NCBI GenBank assembly: GCA_964469505.1
Contig: CAYXZO010000002.1
Coordinates: forward strand, 23,963 to 87,962
Source: CAYXZO01 sp964469505
GTDB taxonomy: Bacteria > Fidelibacterota > UBA8477 > JABMPR01
Length of the DNA stretch: 64,000 bases
Direction of reading: 5' to 3'
The notes beneath the pieces were generated by a model that was given only the letters and a program-made list of their open reading frames with translations, was not told where the DNA came from and did not search any database. How positions within the stretch are numbered: the first letter of the stretch is position 1; every line of letters begins with the position of its first letter. Of this stretch, positions 17,415 through 24,091 are shown one piece after another. The position numbers and the translations under genes are program-made.

Positions 17415-19178
17415 CTAGGAGGCAGAATCCTCATTAATAGCCAGGGGTACCATCACCCGAAAAGTGCTGCCGTGGCCCGGCGTGCTTTCGACTTCCACTC
17501 TACCACCGCTACTTTCCACGATATGTTTCACAATTGCCAGCCCCAATCCGGTACCCCCCAGTTCCCGAGAGCGAGCCGGATCAACCCGGTAAAAGCGCTC
17601 GAAAATGCGTTCCTGATGCCGGGGCTCAATCCCAATGCCGGTGTCCTTCACCTCCAAAACGGCTTCTTTTCCTTTCCGGAAAGCGGCAAGGGTGATCCTC
17701 CCAGGAGCGGGAGTGTATTTTATAGCATTGTCCACCAGGTTAAATCCAACTTCCTCCAGGGCATCATCTTCCAACAACACCGGCAAAGGCTTGGAGGGAA
17801 TTTCCAGGATTATTTCCAACCCACGATCTTCAGCTTGGGGTTTCAACGCTCGGTACACATTCTTAAGAATCAGGCCCAAATCACTGGCAACTGTTTGGAT
17901 ATCCGGTCTTGCTTCCCAGCGCGCCAAAGTCAGCAGATCCCGGACCAGGCGTGTCATCCGCTCAATTTGCTTATGGAGACGGCTTAAGAATTCACGTTGT
18001 TGCTCAACCGTTAAATCGGAGGTCTCCAGCAGCGTTTCCACTATGCCCTGCATGGCAGTGATGGGGGTTTTCAGCTCGTGGGAAACGTTGGCCACAAAGT
18101 CCCGCCGAATGGTCTCCAGCTGGATCTGATGGGTTTTATCATCCAGAACCAGCAATATGCCCTCCAGCTTTCCGGGAGCTTTTTGGAGCGGGCGGACTAA
18201 AACACTAAGAACTTTTTCTCCGGCTTCCGTTTCCAGTCGCAACTCCCGAGCCAGGGTCTGTTTTTCCTCCAGCCCTTTTCGCACCAATTCCTGGAGCTCA
18301 GCAAAGCGCAGTATTTCAAAATACGAGCGGGGAGCAGAGAAAGGCCAATTGCAGTTGAGAAACTCAGCCGCCGGCTTGTTCATCATGACGACAGATCCAT
18401 GGGAATCGATCAACAGCACCCCCTCTTGCAGGGCGTCCAACATTGCCGGCAATTTCCGTCGCTCGGCTGCCAACTGTCGCAGACGTTTTTCATGGCGCCG
18501 ACGCAATTGGTTGAAGGCTGCCGCTATCCAACCGAATTCATCTTCTCGTAACGTCGCTAAGGGAGCATCAGGGGCTGGAATCAGTTGCCGCACTTTCTGA
18601 GCCAGATTTTGTAAGGGCAGATTAACCAGCCAAGCCAACAGTGCCGCCAACCCAATGCCTACCCCCAGACTCAAAGGCCACCCAAACGCCCACAGGCGCC
18701 GGCGCAAGCTGCTGAACCCCGGTGGTAATTGGGCCGGAATCTCAAGGAGTATCCAGCCCTGACCATGATTCAGTTCTTGTCGCAAGCGATAAACCGGCCG
18801 TTGCCACCAGGGACTGAATTGGGCTTTACGCGAAGTTATTACGGTGGGAATTCGGGACGGGGGCTGGTCAGGGGGATTTAGCAAATTCGCTGGGGCTTTC
18901 CAGAAAAGAACCTGCCCTACTGAATCGGAAACCACAACCAGCACCCCGTTTTGAGCTGCAATTCCGGATATGTGTCGGCGCCAGCTTGCGTCCATACCCG
19001 GCACTCCCAATGAATCCAGCTCGTTTATTCGCTGTAAAGTTCGTTTGAGCCGTAGTTGGAGCTGTTCCCGTCCGGTATGAGCAATCTGTCTGTCCAGCAG
19101 CCAGATCAACAGCCCCACGCTGACAATTGTCGGAATCGCCGTAGCCAGCCACAATTTCCAGAAAAAGTGCCGTTTCAT
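17415..19178 (-). CDS. phoR: Phosphate-regulon sensor histidine kinase PhoR
   Basis: 587 residues. Two membrane helices flank a periplasmic sensor region of roughly 140 residues; then come a HAMP-like segment, a PAS domain (ALQEGVLLIDSHGSVVMMN), the phospho-acceptor FVANVSHELKTPITAM (His near 368) and a HATPase domain with NAIKYTP, VKDTGIGI and GTGLGLAIVKHIV. The domain order is that of PhoR-type kinases. Its start overlaps the phoB stop (ATGA), and it sits directly upstream of pstS, so phosphate limitation is the likely signal. Confidence 0.92.
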   Translation of the reverse strand: MKRHFFWKLWLATAIPTIVSVGLLIWLLDRQIAHTGREQLQLRLKRTLQRINELDSLGVPGMDASWRRHISGIAAQNGVLVVVSDSVGQVLFWKAPANLLNPPDQPPSRIPTVITSRKAQFSPWWQRPVYRLRQELNHGQGWILLEIPAQLPPGFSSLRRRLWAFGWPLSLGVGIGLAALLAWLVNLPLQNLAQKVRQLIPAPDAPLATLREDEFGWIAAAFNQLRRRHEKRLRQLAAERRKLPAMLDALQEGVLLIDSHGSVVMMNKPAAEFLNCNWPFSAPRSYFEILRFAELQELVRKGLEEKQTLARELRLETEAGEKVLSVLVRPLQKAPGKLEGILLVLDDKTHQIQLETIRRDFVANVSHELKTPITAMQGIVETLLETSDLTVEQQREFLSRLHKQIERMTRLVRDLLTLARWEARPDIQTVASDLGLILKNVYRALKPQAEDRGLEIILEIPSKPLPVLLEDDALEEVGFNLVDNAIKYTPAPGRITLAAFRKGKEAVLEVKDTGIGIEPRHQERIFERFYRVDPARSRELGGTGLGLAIVKHIVESSGGRVEVESTPGHGSTFRVMVPLAINEDSAS

Positions 19179-19891
19179 GATTCGCCTTTAAAACGATATC
19201 CCACGCCACGGATCGTTTCCAGTAAAACCGCAGCCGGCCCCAGTTTCTTACGCAAAGCTCTGATGTGGACGTCCACCGTACGGGGAGCCACAATTACCCC
19301 CGGTTCCAGTAGGCGCTGCAATAACTGCTTGCGGGTAAACACCCGCCCGGGTGCGGAAGCTATTACGTACAACAGCCGGAATTGGGTAGCCGTTAAGTCC
19401 ACTTTCTGGGCCCCTACCAAGACTTCCATACGCAGAGGGTCGATTCGCAGGAATATGGATTGTGGTCCGTGAGCAAAAGTGAATTGTAGTGTATTATCAG
19501 GGATATTGGTTTGGATTGGCCCTCGGCGCAGAACTGCTCGCACCCGGGCTACCAATTCCTTGGCACTGAATGGTTTGATGAGATAATCGTCGGCCCCGGC
19601 CTCCAGTCCCAGCACCACGTCGTCTTCCTCACCTTTGGCAGTTACCATGATTATTCTGATATCCCGTGTGCGCGGGTCTTGACGCAAGCGGCGACAAATC
19701 TCCAGGCCATCCAGCCCGGGGAGCATGATATCCAACAACACCAGCTCTGGGAGTAGGGTTTGAATACCCTTTAACCCCACTTCCCCATCACCGGCCGATT
19801 GCACTTTGAACCCTTCCCTGCTAAGACGGAACGTCATTACCTCCCGGATATCCGGTTCATCTTCCAGGATAAAAATCCGGGGAGTATCCAT
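19175..19891 (-). CDS. phoB: PhoB-type response regulator (OmpR family)
   Basis: 238 residues. The receiver domain has the acidic pocket EDEPD (10-14), phospho-acceptor Asp54 in LLDIMLPGLDGL, a later MVTAKGE and LIKPFSAKEL with the conserved Lys. A winged-helix DNA-binding domain follows (LTATQFRLLYVIASAPGRVFTR ends in TVDVHIRALRKKLG). It should bind the Pho box upstream of pstS when phosphorylated by PhoR. The spacer between domains is long and binds nothing recognisable. Confidence 0.93.
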   Translation of the reverse strand: MDTPRIFILEDEPDIREVMTFRLSREGFKVQSAGDGEVGLKGIQTLLPELVLLDIMLPGLDGLEICRRLRQDPRTRDIRIIMVTAKGEEDDVVLGLEAGADDYLIKPFSAKELVARVRAVLRRGPIQTNIPDNTLQFTFAHGPQSIFLRIDPLRMEVLVGAQKVDLTATQFRLLYVIASAPGRVFTRKQLLQRLLEPGVIVAPRTVDVHIRALRKKLGPAAVLLETIRGVGYRFKGES

Positions 19892-19974
19892 CTTTTACTC
19901 GGTTCTTACAATTTTGAAAAAGTTCGCTGAGGAGGTGAATGGGGAAAATAATTAGAGATGGTCACCAGCATTGG

Positions 19975-20256
19975 TCAGTCCGACAAGGTCGGCGGTCGTT
20001 TCCAGGGAAATTCATATTCCAGAATATCGGCACAGCGGATAAAGTCATTGGCATCCATGGCAGCCAAGAGCCGCTCCAATAAGGTCTGAATCTCCTGCAG
20101 AGATTGTAATTGCAGCACCTCTTCCAACTGCCCGGCTCTGATGGTCTCTTGCAGCGCCTCGGCAAATAGCCGCACTTTATCAAAACCTTCCTCGAAACGA
20201 CCGGTGCGATATGCTACGGCTATTTCGCGGGCCAAGTCGCGTACGTCCTCACTCAT
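19975..20256 (-). CDS. Small helical protein next to DUF115 gene, function unknown
   Basis: A 93-residue acidic protein predicted to be all helix, with no membrane segment. It starts 3 bases after the DUF115 gene stop, with GAAGGA before its ATG. The motif DFIRCADILEYEFPWKR near the C-terminus recalls small proteins that accompany Maf/DUF115 glycosyltransferase genes in other bacteria; this is memory, not a search. It may be an accessory subunit of the neighbouring enzyme. phoB starts 83 bases downstream, so the two could share a transcript. Confidence 0.7.
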   Translation of the reverse strand: MSEDVRDLAREIAVAYRTGRFEEGFDKVRLFAEALQETIRAGQLEEVLQLQSLQEIQTLLERLLAAMDANDFIRCADILEYEFPWKRPPTLSD

Positions 20257-20259
20257 GGG

Positions 20260-21603
20260 TTATTCCTTCGATATGATTGCATTGATATACTCTTCGACCC
20301 CCATCACTTGGCACCCTTTGATCAAGGCCCCATTGGGAGAAAGATTTACGGCTTTTAACTCCGGATGGGCAGCTAAAAAAGCTTCAGTAGCTCGCAAATG
20401 CTCCACGAAATCAGGACGGGTAGTAAGTCGGCGGCCATCATTGGCTTCAACCTCCAACAGGTTCAGTTTTCCCGAACCGAGGAGATTGCCCGCTGCCGAT
20501 TGGGACGCGTGGGTTCGGTCGCCCGGGAAACCTAGATCGACTCCCACCAGTGCCAGATTTGGAACCTCCAGTCGTATCGCCAATTCCAGGGCAGGATGAA
20601 GCACAGAACTCTCCGTAGGCAGGACCGCCTCAGCTTTAAATTCAGGCACTCGCATTTCATCCCCAGGCTGATACGCCAGGTAGAGTCTTCTCGGCCAACG
20701 GCGTAACAGATCCGGGTGCACCGCCGGATAAGCAACTAGAGCTGTTGCGGGAGGTAACTGGGCTAAATACTCCGAGGGGAAGTAAGACAAAACCTTCTCA
20801 GCAGGGTCCAAACTCAACACTACGTCAGGCTTTAACCCCTGCTGTAAGACGGGTACGAGAGCAGCGTCCAGTACAATGGAGAAGTAGTGCTCCTGCCAGC
20901 CGGTCAAGAGCGGTAAAACAAGGTCTAAGGAGGGGCCGGCACCGAAAATAACTGCGGGGCGACGAAGGGGCTTAAGGTCGCGGATAAAATCAGCCACTGT
21001 GGCGCGGTCCCGATAAAGCTCAGAATGGGCCTGAATCCGGTGGGTTATTTGTTGCTGCATCTCAGCCCAGCGGCTATTGAGCCATGCCTGGCGTAGTTGC
21101 AGGAAGATCCGGTCCCGCAAAGGGAAATACTCGGCTTCGGCCAATAATACCTCGGCCGGAACAATTGTGAACGGCGGCCGGGGTTTCTCATGCTCTGGAA
21201 CCGCTAGCTCAAGTCGCTCATCACCAAGAATCTCCAGGGGTAATTGTTCCAGGATCGCCCGCAATAGGGGCAAGTTCAATAAATAGACTTTGATCTTCCG
21301 TATGCCGGGACGTTGCAATAAAACGCGGGGCAAGTGCCCACATCCCAAGCCATAAACCACCGCTTCGGGGGCCGAATCGGGAATCAACTTGGCCTGGAGC
21401 CAAGCTTCTCGAGAAGGATCAAAGCGGCTATGAATCAAAATTTTAGAAGTTTCGGCATAAGCTTCACCATTGGATGCAGCCCGAACGAACACCTGAGCCG
21501 GCTCCGTTTCCTGTATTTGCTCTCCCAACGAGGGGAAACGTTTATTTAATATTTCCAGATTGAAATTCCAGGGGCTACCCCATTCACTGGAAATATAAGG
21601 CAT
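20260..21603 (-). CDS. DUF115 (MptE/Maf-like) protein
   Basis: 447 residues. A central DUF115 domain is marked by AVIFGAGPSLDLVLPLL, VVLSLDPAEKVLSYF, ALVGVDLGFPGDRTHA and a late INAIISKE. Relatives include the Maf motility-associated factors, which add nonulosonic acids to flagellin, and archaeal MptE kinases. The N-terminal third (VYGLGCGHLPRVLLQR) resembles the extra Rossmann-like region of bacterial Maf-type proteins. No flagellin or nonulosonic acid genes lie in the window, so the acceptor is unknown. The upstream ribosome site is weak. Confidence 0.72.
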   Translation of the reverse strand: MPYISSEWGSPWNFNLEILNKRFPSLGEQIQETEPAQVFVRAASNGEAYAETSKILIHSRFDPSREAWLQAKLIPDSAPEAVVYGLGCGHLPRVLLQRPGIRKIKVYLLNLPLLRAILEQLPLEILGDERLELAVPEHEKPRPPFTIVPAEVLLAEAEYFPLRDRIFLQLRQAWLNSRWAEMQQQITHRIQAHSELYRDRATVADFIRDLKPLRRPAVIFGAGPSLDLVLPLLTGWQEHYFSIVLDAALVPVLQQGLKPDVVLSLDPAEKVLSYFPSEYLAQLPPATALVAYPAVHPDLLRRWPRRLYLAYQPGDEMRVPEFKAEAVLPTESSVLHPALELAIRLEVPNLALVGVDLGFPGDRTHASQSAAGNLLGSGKLNLLEVEANDGRRLTTRPDFVEHLRATEAFLAAHPELKAVNLSPNGALIKGCQVMGVEEYINAIISKE

Positions 21604-22063
21604 AAACTAATGTCTCAATTTCACCTGTATTTGCAAGGTCTCTCAGTCACTTTCTCAAGGCAGGAGCTCGATTCTCCATAGAAAATATTTTTTGAGCCTT
21701 TTCCATTATCTCCTTGCAAATCCCCCCGGGCCCGGTCACATTAGGCCCGCATGCTAAGCTCCGGACCTACCATTTTATGACTGCCTAATTTTTTACCCAT
21801 CATTCCATACTGAAGCCCATCAATGCTTAATTCTTCTCCACTCCGTTTTTCTCCCTCAGCAGATATTAATAACATCAATTTTGAGGGGCCGAATAATGGC
21901 TTTAGTCAGCATAGAACCAAGGACGTTGTCAGAGGGTTTTATCCCTTGATAGTCTTAGCTAGCAATTTTCAATGCCCTTATAGGGTCTCTCGTGCAACGA
22001 CAGGTGTGCTAGTCGCGCGTGGGAGTTGGTACTAAAATAGCACACGCAGCAAGGAGTTCTTAA
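21604..22063. other. 460-bp intergenic region between divergent genes
   Basis: No coding frame stands out. It must carry the promoter of the DUF115 unit (leftward) and of the RRM gene (rightward). The last 60 bases hold an 8-bp inverted repeat that abuts the RRM ribosome-binding site (listed separately). CCCTT/AAGGG-type short hairpins near 21935-21985 are weak. The length leaves room for a long RRM leader. Confidence 0.4.
22004..22045 (+). promoter_or_regulatory. Inverted repeat in the leader of the RRM gene
   Basis: GTGTGCTA (22004-22011) and TAGCACAC (22038-22045) form a perfect 8-bp inverted repeat with a 26-base loop. The second arm ends 5 bases before the AAGGAG of the RRM gene. It could be an RNA stem that controls access to the ribosome site, or an operator. 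Confidence 0.5.
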
Positions 22064-22336
22064 ATGAACATTTACGTTGGGAACCTGCCCTTCAGCCTCA
22101 ATGAAGATGAGCTGAAAAACCTATTCGCCCAGTACGGTGAAGTGGTCAGCGCTAAAGTAATGACCGATAAGTTCACCGGACGTTCCCGGGGATTCGGGTT
22201 CGTCGAAATGAGCAACCAGGAGGCGGGACAAAGCGCAATCCAGGCCCTTAACGGCATGGAGGTCAAAGGCCGGGCCCTACGGGTCGATGTAGCCCGGGAA
22301 CGGCAGCAGCGTTCCTACGGCTCTAAAGCCTACTAA
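22064..22336 (+). CDS. RRM-domain RNA-binding protein
   Basis: A 90-residue protein made of a single RNA recognition motif. RNP2 is IYVGNL (3-8) and RNP1 is RGFGFVEM (42-49), with the aromatic residues for RNA stacking in place. A short basic tail (RERQQRSYGSKAY) follows. It is like the cyanobacterial Rbp and other bacterial RRM proteins that bind single-stranded RNA and often respond to cold. AAGGAG lies 7 bases before the ATG. It has its own long leader and terminator, so it is probably monocistronic. Confidence 0.93.
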   Translation: MNIYVGNLPFSLNEDELKNLFAQYGEVVSAKVMTDKFTGRSRGFGFVEMSNQEAGQSAIQALNGMEVKGRALRVDVARERQQRSYGSKAY

Positions 22337-22345
22337 GTCCAGTAA

Positions 22346-22377
22346 GGGGCCGCTCACAACATGAGCGGCCCCATTTA
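22346..22377 (+). terminator. Terminator hairpin after the RRM gene
   Basis: A perfect 11-bp stem (GGGGCCGCTCA / TGAGCGGCCCC) with a 5-base loop, 9 bases after the stop. The downstream ATTTACTAT is only modestly T-rich. Confidence 0.75.
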
Positions 22378-22451
22378 CTATCGCCGGTAGCTCACTCAAG
22401 CTGCCTTAAATCCCTCTTCTAAACTTTTTCTGCCACTCCTGTTACTCGCAG

Positions 22452-22495
22452 GGTTAAATCTGGTTTAACCTGACCGACGAATTGGGCAGGTTAAA
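22452..22495 (+). promoter_or_regulatory. Overlapping alternative inverted repeats upstream of the membrane-protein pair
   Basis: GGTTAAA (22452-22458) can pair with TTTAACC (22464-22470). The same TTTAACCTG (22464-22472) can instead pair over 9 bp with CAGGTTAAA (22487-22495), followed after 8 bases by seven T (22504-22510). The two stems exclude each other, as in attenuators; alternatively the repeats are operators for a dimeric regulator. Confidence 0.45.
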
Positions 22496-22593
22496 AGACA
22501 ATCTTTTTTTATCACCATTAGATATCTTTAGAACCGAAAATGTTTTATGTAGCTAGGCAAATAATTCCAGTAACTAAGGAGTAGAGCCAAAGT

Positions 22594-23001
22594 ATGCCTC
22601 CCATAACCCGTCGCTTCATAAAAGTGGCCTTTATTTATTTTCTGGTCGCCCTGACTCTAAAAGGCATTCAAAGCTTTACCCATGGCCAGTTCCTTTGCCT
22701 GGGGGCTGTGGTTTATTACCACCTGCTGCTGGTGGGTTGGATCACCCAACTGATTTTCGGAATCGTCTACTGGATGTTTCCTAAAGCCAGCGTCTCCCAT
22801 CCCCGGGGACCAGAGGCTGTCTGGGAGGCGATTTTTTGGCTGATTAATATCGGCTTACTACTGCGGATAATCGGAGAACCGTGGCAGCAGTGCAATCCGG
22901 GCTGGCTTAGTGCTCTCCTGCTAATGATTTCCAGCCTAACCCAGTGGGCTTCAGGAATGCTGTTTGTAGGGATTAACTGGCGCCGGGTAAGAGGCAAATG
23001 A
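22594..23001 (+). CDS. Small membrane protein resembling part of haem-copper oxidase subunit I
   Basis: 135 residues with four predicted membrane helices. The second helix, YYHLLLVGWITQLIFGIVYW followed by MFP, resembles the His-bearing helices of cbb3-type oxidase subunit I (H-x-L-x3-GW-x7-G-x2-YW-x2-P). The full subunit has about 12 helices, so this is at most a third. AAGGAG lies 12 bases before the ATG. The next gene overlaps it by 4 bp and has the same architecture, so the pair likely forms one complex. Haem binding is possible but not shown. Confidence 0.7.
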   Translation: MPPITRRFIKVAFIYFLVALTLKGIQSFTHGQFLCLGAVVYYHLLLVGWITQLIFGIVYWMFPKASVSHPRGPEAVWEAIFWLINIGLLLRIIGEPWQQCNPGWLSALLLMISSLTQWASGMLFVGINWRRVRGK

Positions 23002-23423
23002 ACATACCCCCCCTCAGCCGCTGGATGATAAAATCGGCCTTTGTTTCACTGGTTTTGGGCTTCACCCTCGGCGCTTTGGTGCTGAGCGTCAAGGGTTGGC
23101 CCTGGTGGCCTACTGCCTGGCGGTTACGGACAGTTCATATCGAACTTATGCTTTACGGCTGGCTGATACAGTTCATCATGGGAGTGGGATATTGGATTTT
23201 CCCTCGCTTTAAAGGTGAACGGGGGCGTCCTATTCTGGCCTGGAGTTCTTATGTATCACTGAACGTGGGCGTAATTCTGGTTCTGGGCACCCCTTTTACC
23301 ACTGACTCTCACACATCTGAGCGACTATTGGCATACGCCCACGTACTTTTTGTGATCGCGGTAGCCAGCTTCATTCTGCACGCCTGGCCGCGTATCAAAC
23401 CTTTTCGGCAACCTGGTACGTAG
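22998..23423 (+). CDS. Second small membrane protein, paralogue of the preceding gene
   Basis: 141 residues with four predicted helices. VHIELMLYGWLIQFIMGVGYW followed by IFPR matches the preceding protein's motif, including His, GW, Q, G, YW and P. The start overlaps the upstream stop (ATGA), so synthesis is coupled. The two genes look like an ancient duplication. Function unknown; a haem- or quinone-linked membrane role is a guess from the motif. Confidence 0.7.
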   Translation: MNIPPLSRWMIKSAFVSLVLGFTLGALVLSVKGWPWWPTAWRLRTVHIELMLYGWLIQFIMGVGYWIFPRFKGERGRPILAWSSYVSLNVGVILVLGTPFTTDSHTSERLLAYAHVLFVIAVASFILHAWPRIKPFRQPGT

Positions 23424-23514
23424 CTAAAAAAAGAACAACAAGGACCGGCCGGGACAATATCCCGCTCAGTATATCCTTACGCTATTGCGGTATGTTGGCG
23501 ATAAATAGAAATCC

Positions 23515-23554
23515 TTACCGCGGGTGAGACCAGTTATGGCTCCACCCGCGGTAA
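23515..23554 (-). terminator. Terminator after the HIT gene
   Basis: A perfect 12-bp stem (TTACCGCGGGTG / CACCCGCGGTAA) with a 16-base loop. On the minus strand it is followed by GGATTTCTATTTAT. It lies 12 bases after the HIT stop. Confidence 0.75.
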
Positions 23555-23565
23555 GTACAGGGAAG

Positions 23566-24084
23566 CTACTCGCCTAACTGATCAAACTCAGCTTTAAGCA
23601 AGTCGTAGGTTTCCAGTAACCCTTGGACTAAAACCTTGGCGTGACCGGTTATGGGCATGAAATTAGTGTCACCGGCCCAGCGGGGCACCAGATGGAAATG
23701 GATATGATCTTCAATGCCGGCCCCGGCTATCTCCCCCTGATTCAACCCCACGTTGAAACCCTGCGGCGACATCGTCCGACGGAGAATTTTCATACTGGTC
23801 TGCATCAGTTGCATCATTTCGGTCAGGGTTTCCGGCGGAACTTCTTCTAGGCTGGCCGTGTGTTGATAGGGCGCAATCATTAGATGACCGTTGTTGTACG
23901 GGTAAAGATTCATGAACACTGCACTTAAGCGTCCGCGGTAGAGCAGTAGATTCTCCCGATCCTTCCGTTCCGCAGGCTTATCACAAAAAATGCAGCCTTC
24001 ATCGGCACCCTGCTGTTTGGCCCGAATGTATTCCATCCGCCACGGAGCCCATAGGCGTTCCAGGGTTTTGCCGTCAGAGGCCAC
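23566..24084 (-). CDS. HIT-family nucleotide hydrolase/transferase
   Basis: A 172-residue histidine-triad protein. The catalytic HIHFHLVPRW is present; CIFC (about 31-34) and a later NGHLMIAPYQH form the zinc-ribbon-like and nucleotide-binding parts seen in Ap4A phosphorylase-like HIT proteins. It should act on dinucleoside polyphosphates or nucleotide conjugates. It starts 7 bases after the EF-G-like gene and shares its transcript. Confidence 0.9.
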   Translation of the reverse strand: MASDGKTLERLWAPWRMEYIRAKQQGADEGCIFCDKPAERKDRENLLLYRGRLSAVFMNLYPYNNGHLMIAPYQHTASLEEVPPETLTEMMQLMQTSMKILRRTMSPQGFNVGLNQGEIAGAGIEDHIHFHLVPRWAGDTNFMPITGHAKVLVQGLLETYDLLKAEFDQLGE

Positions 24085-24091
24085 GGACCGC

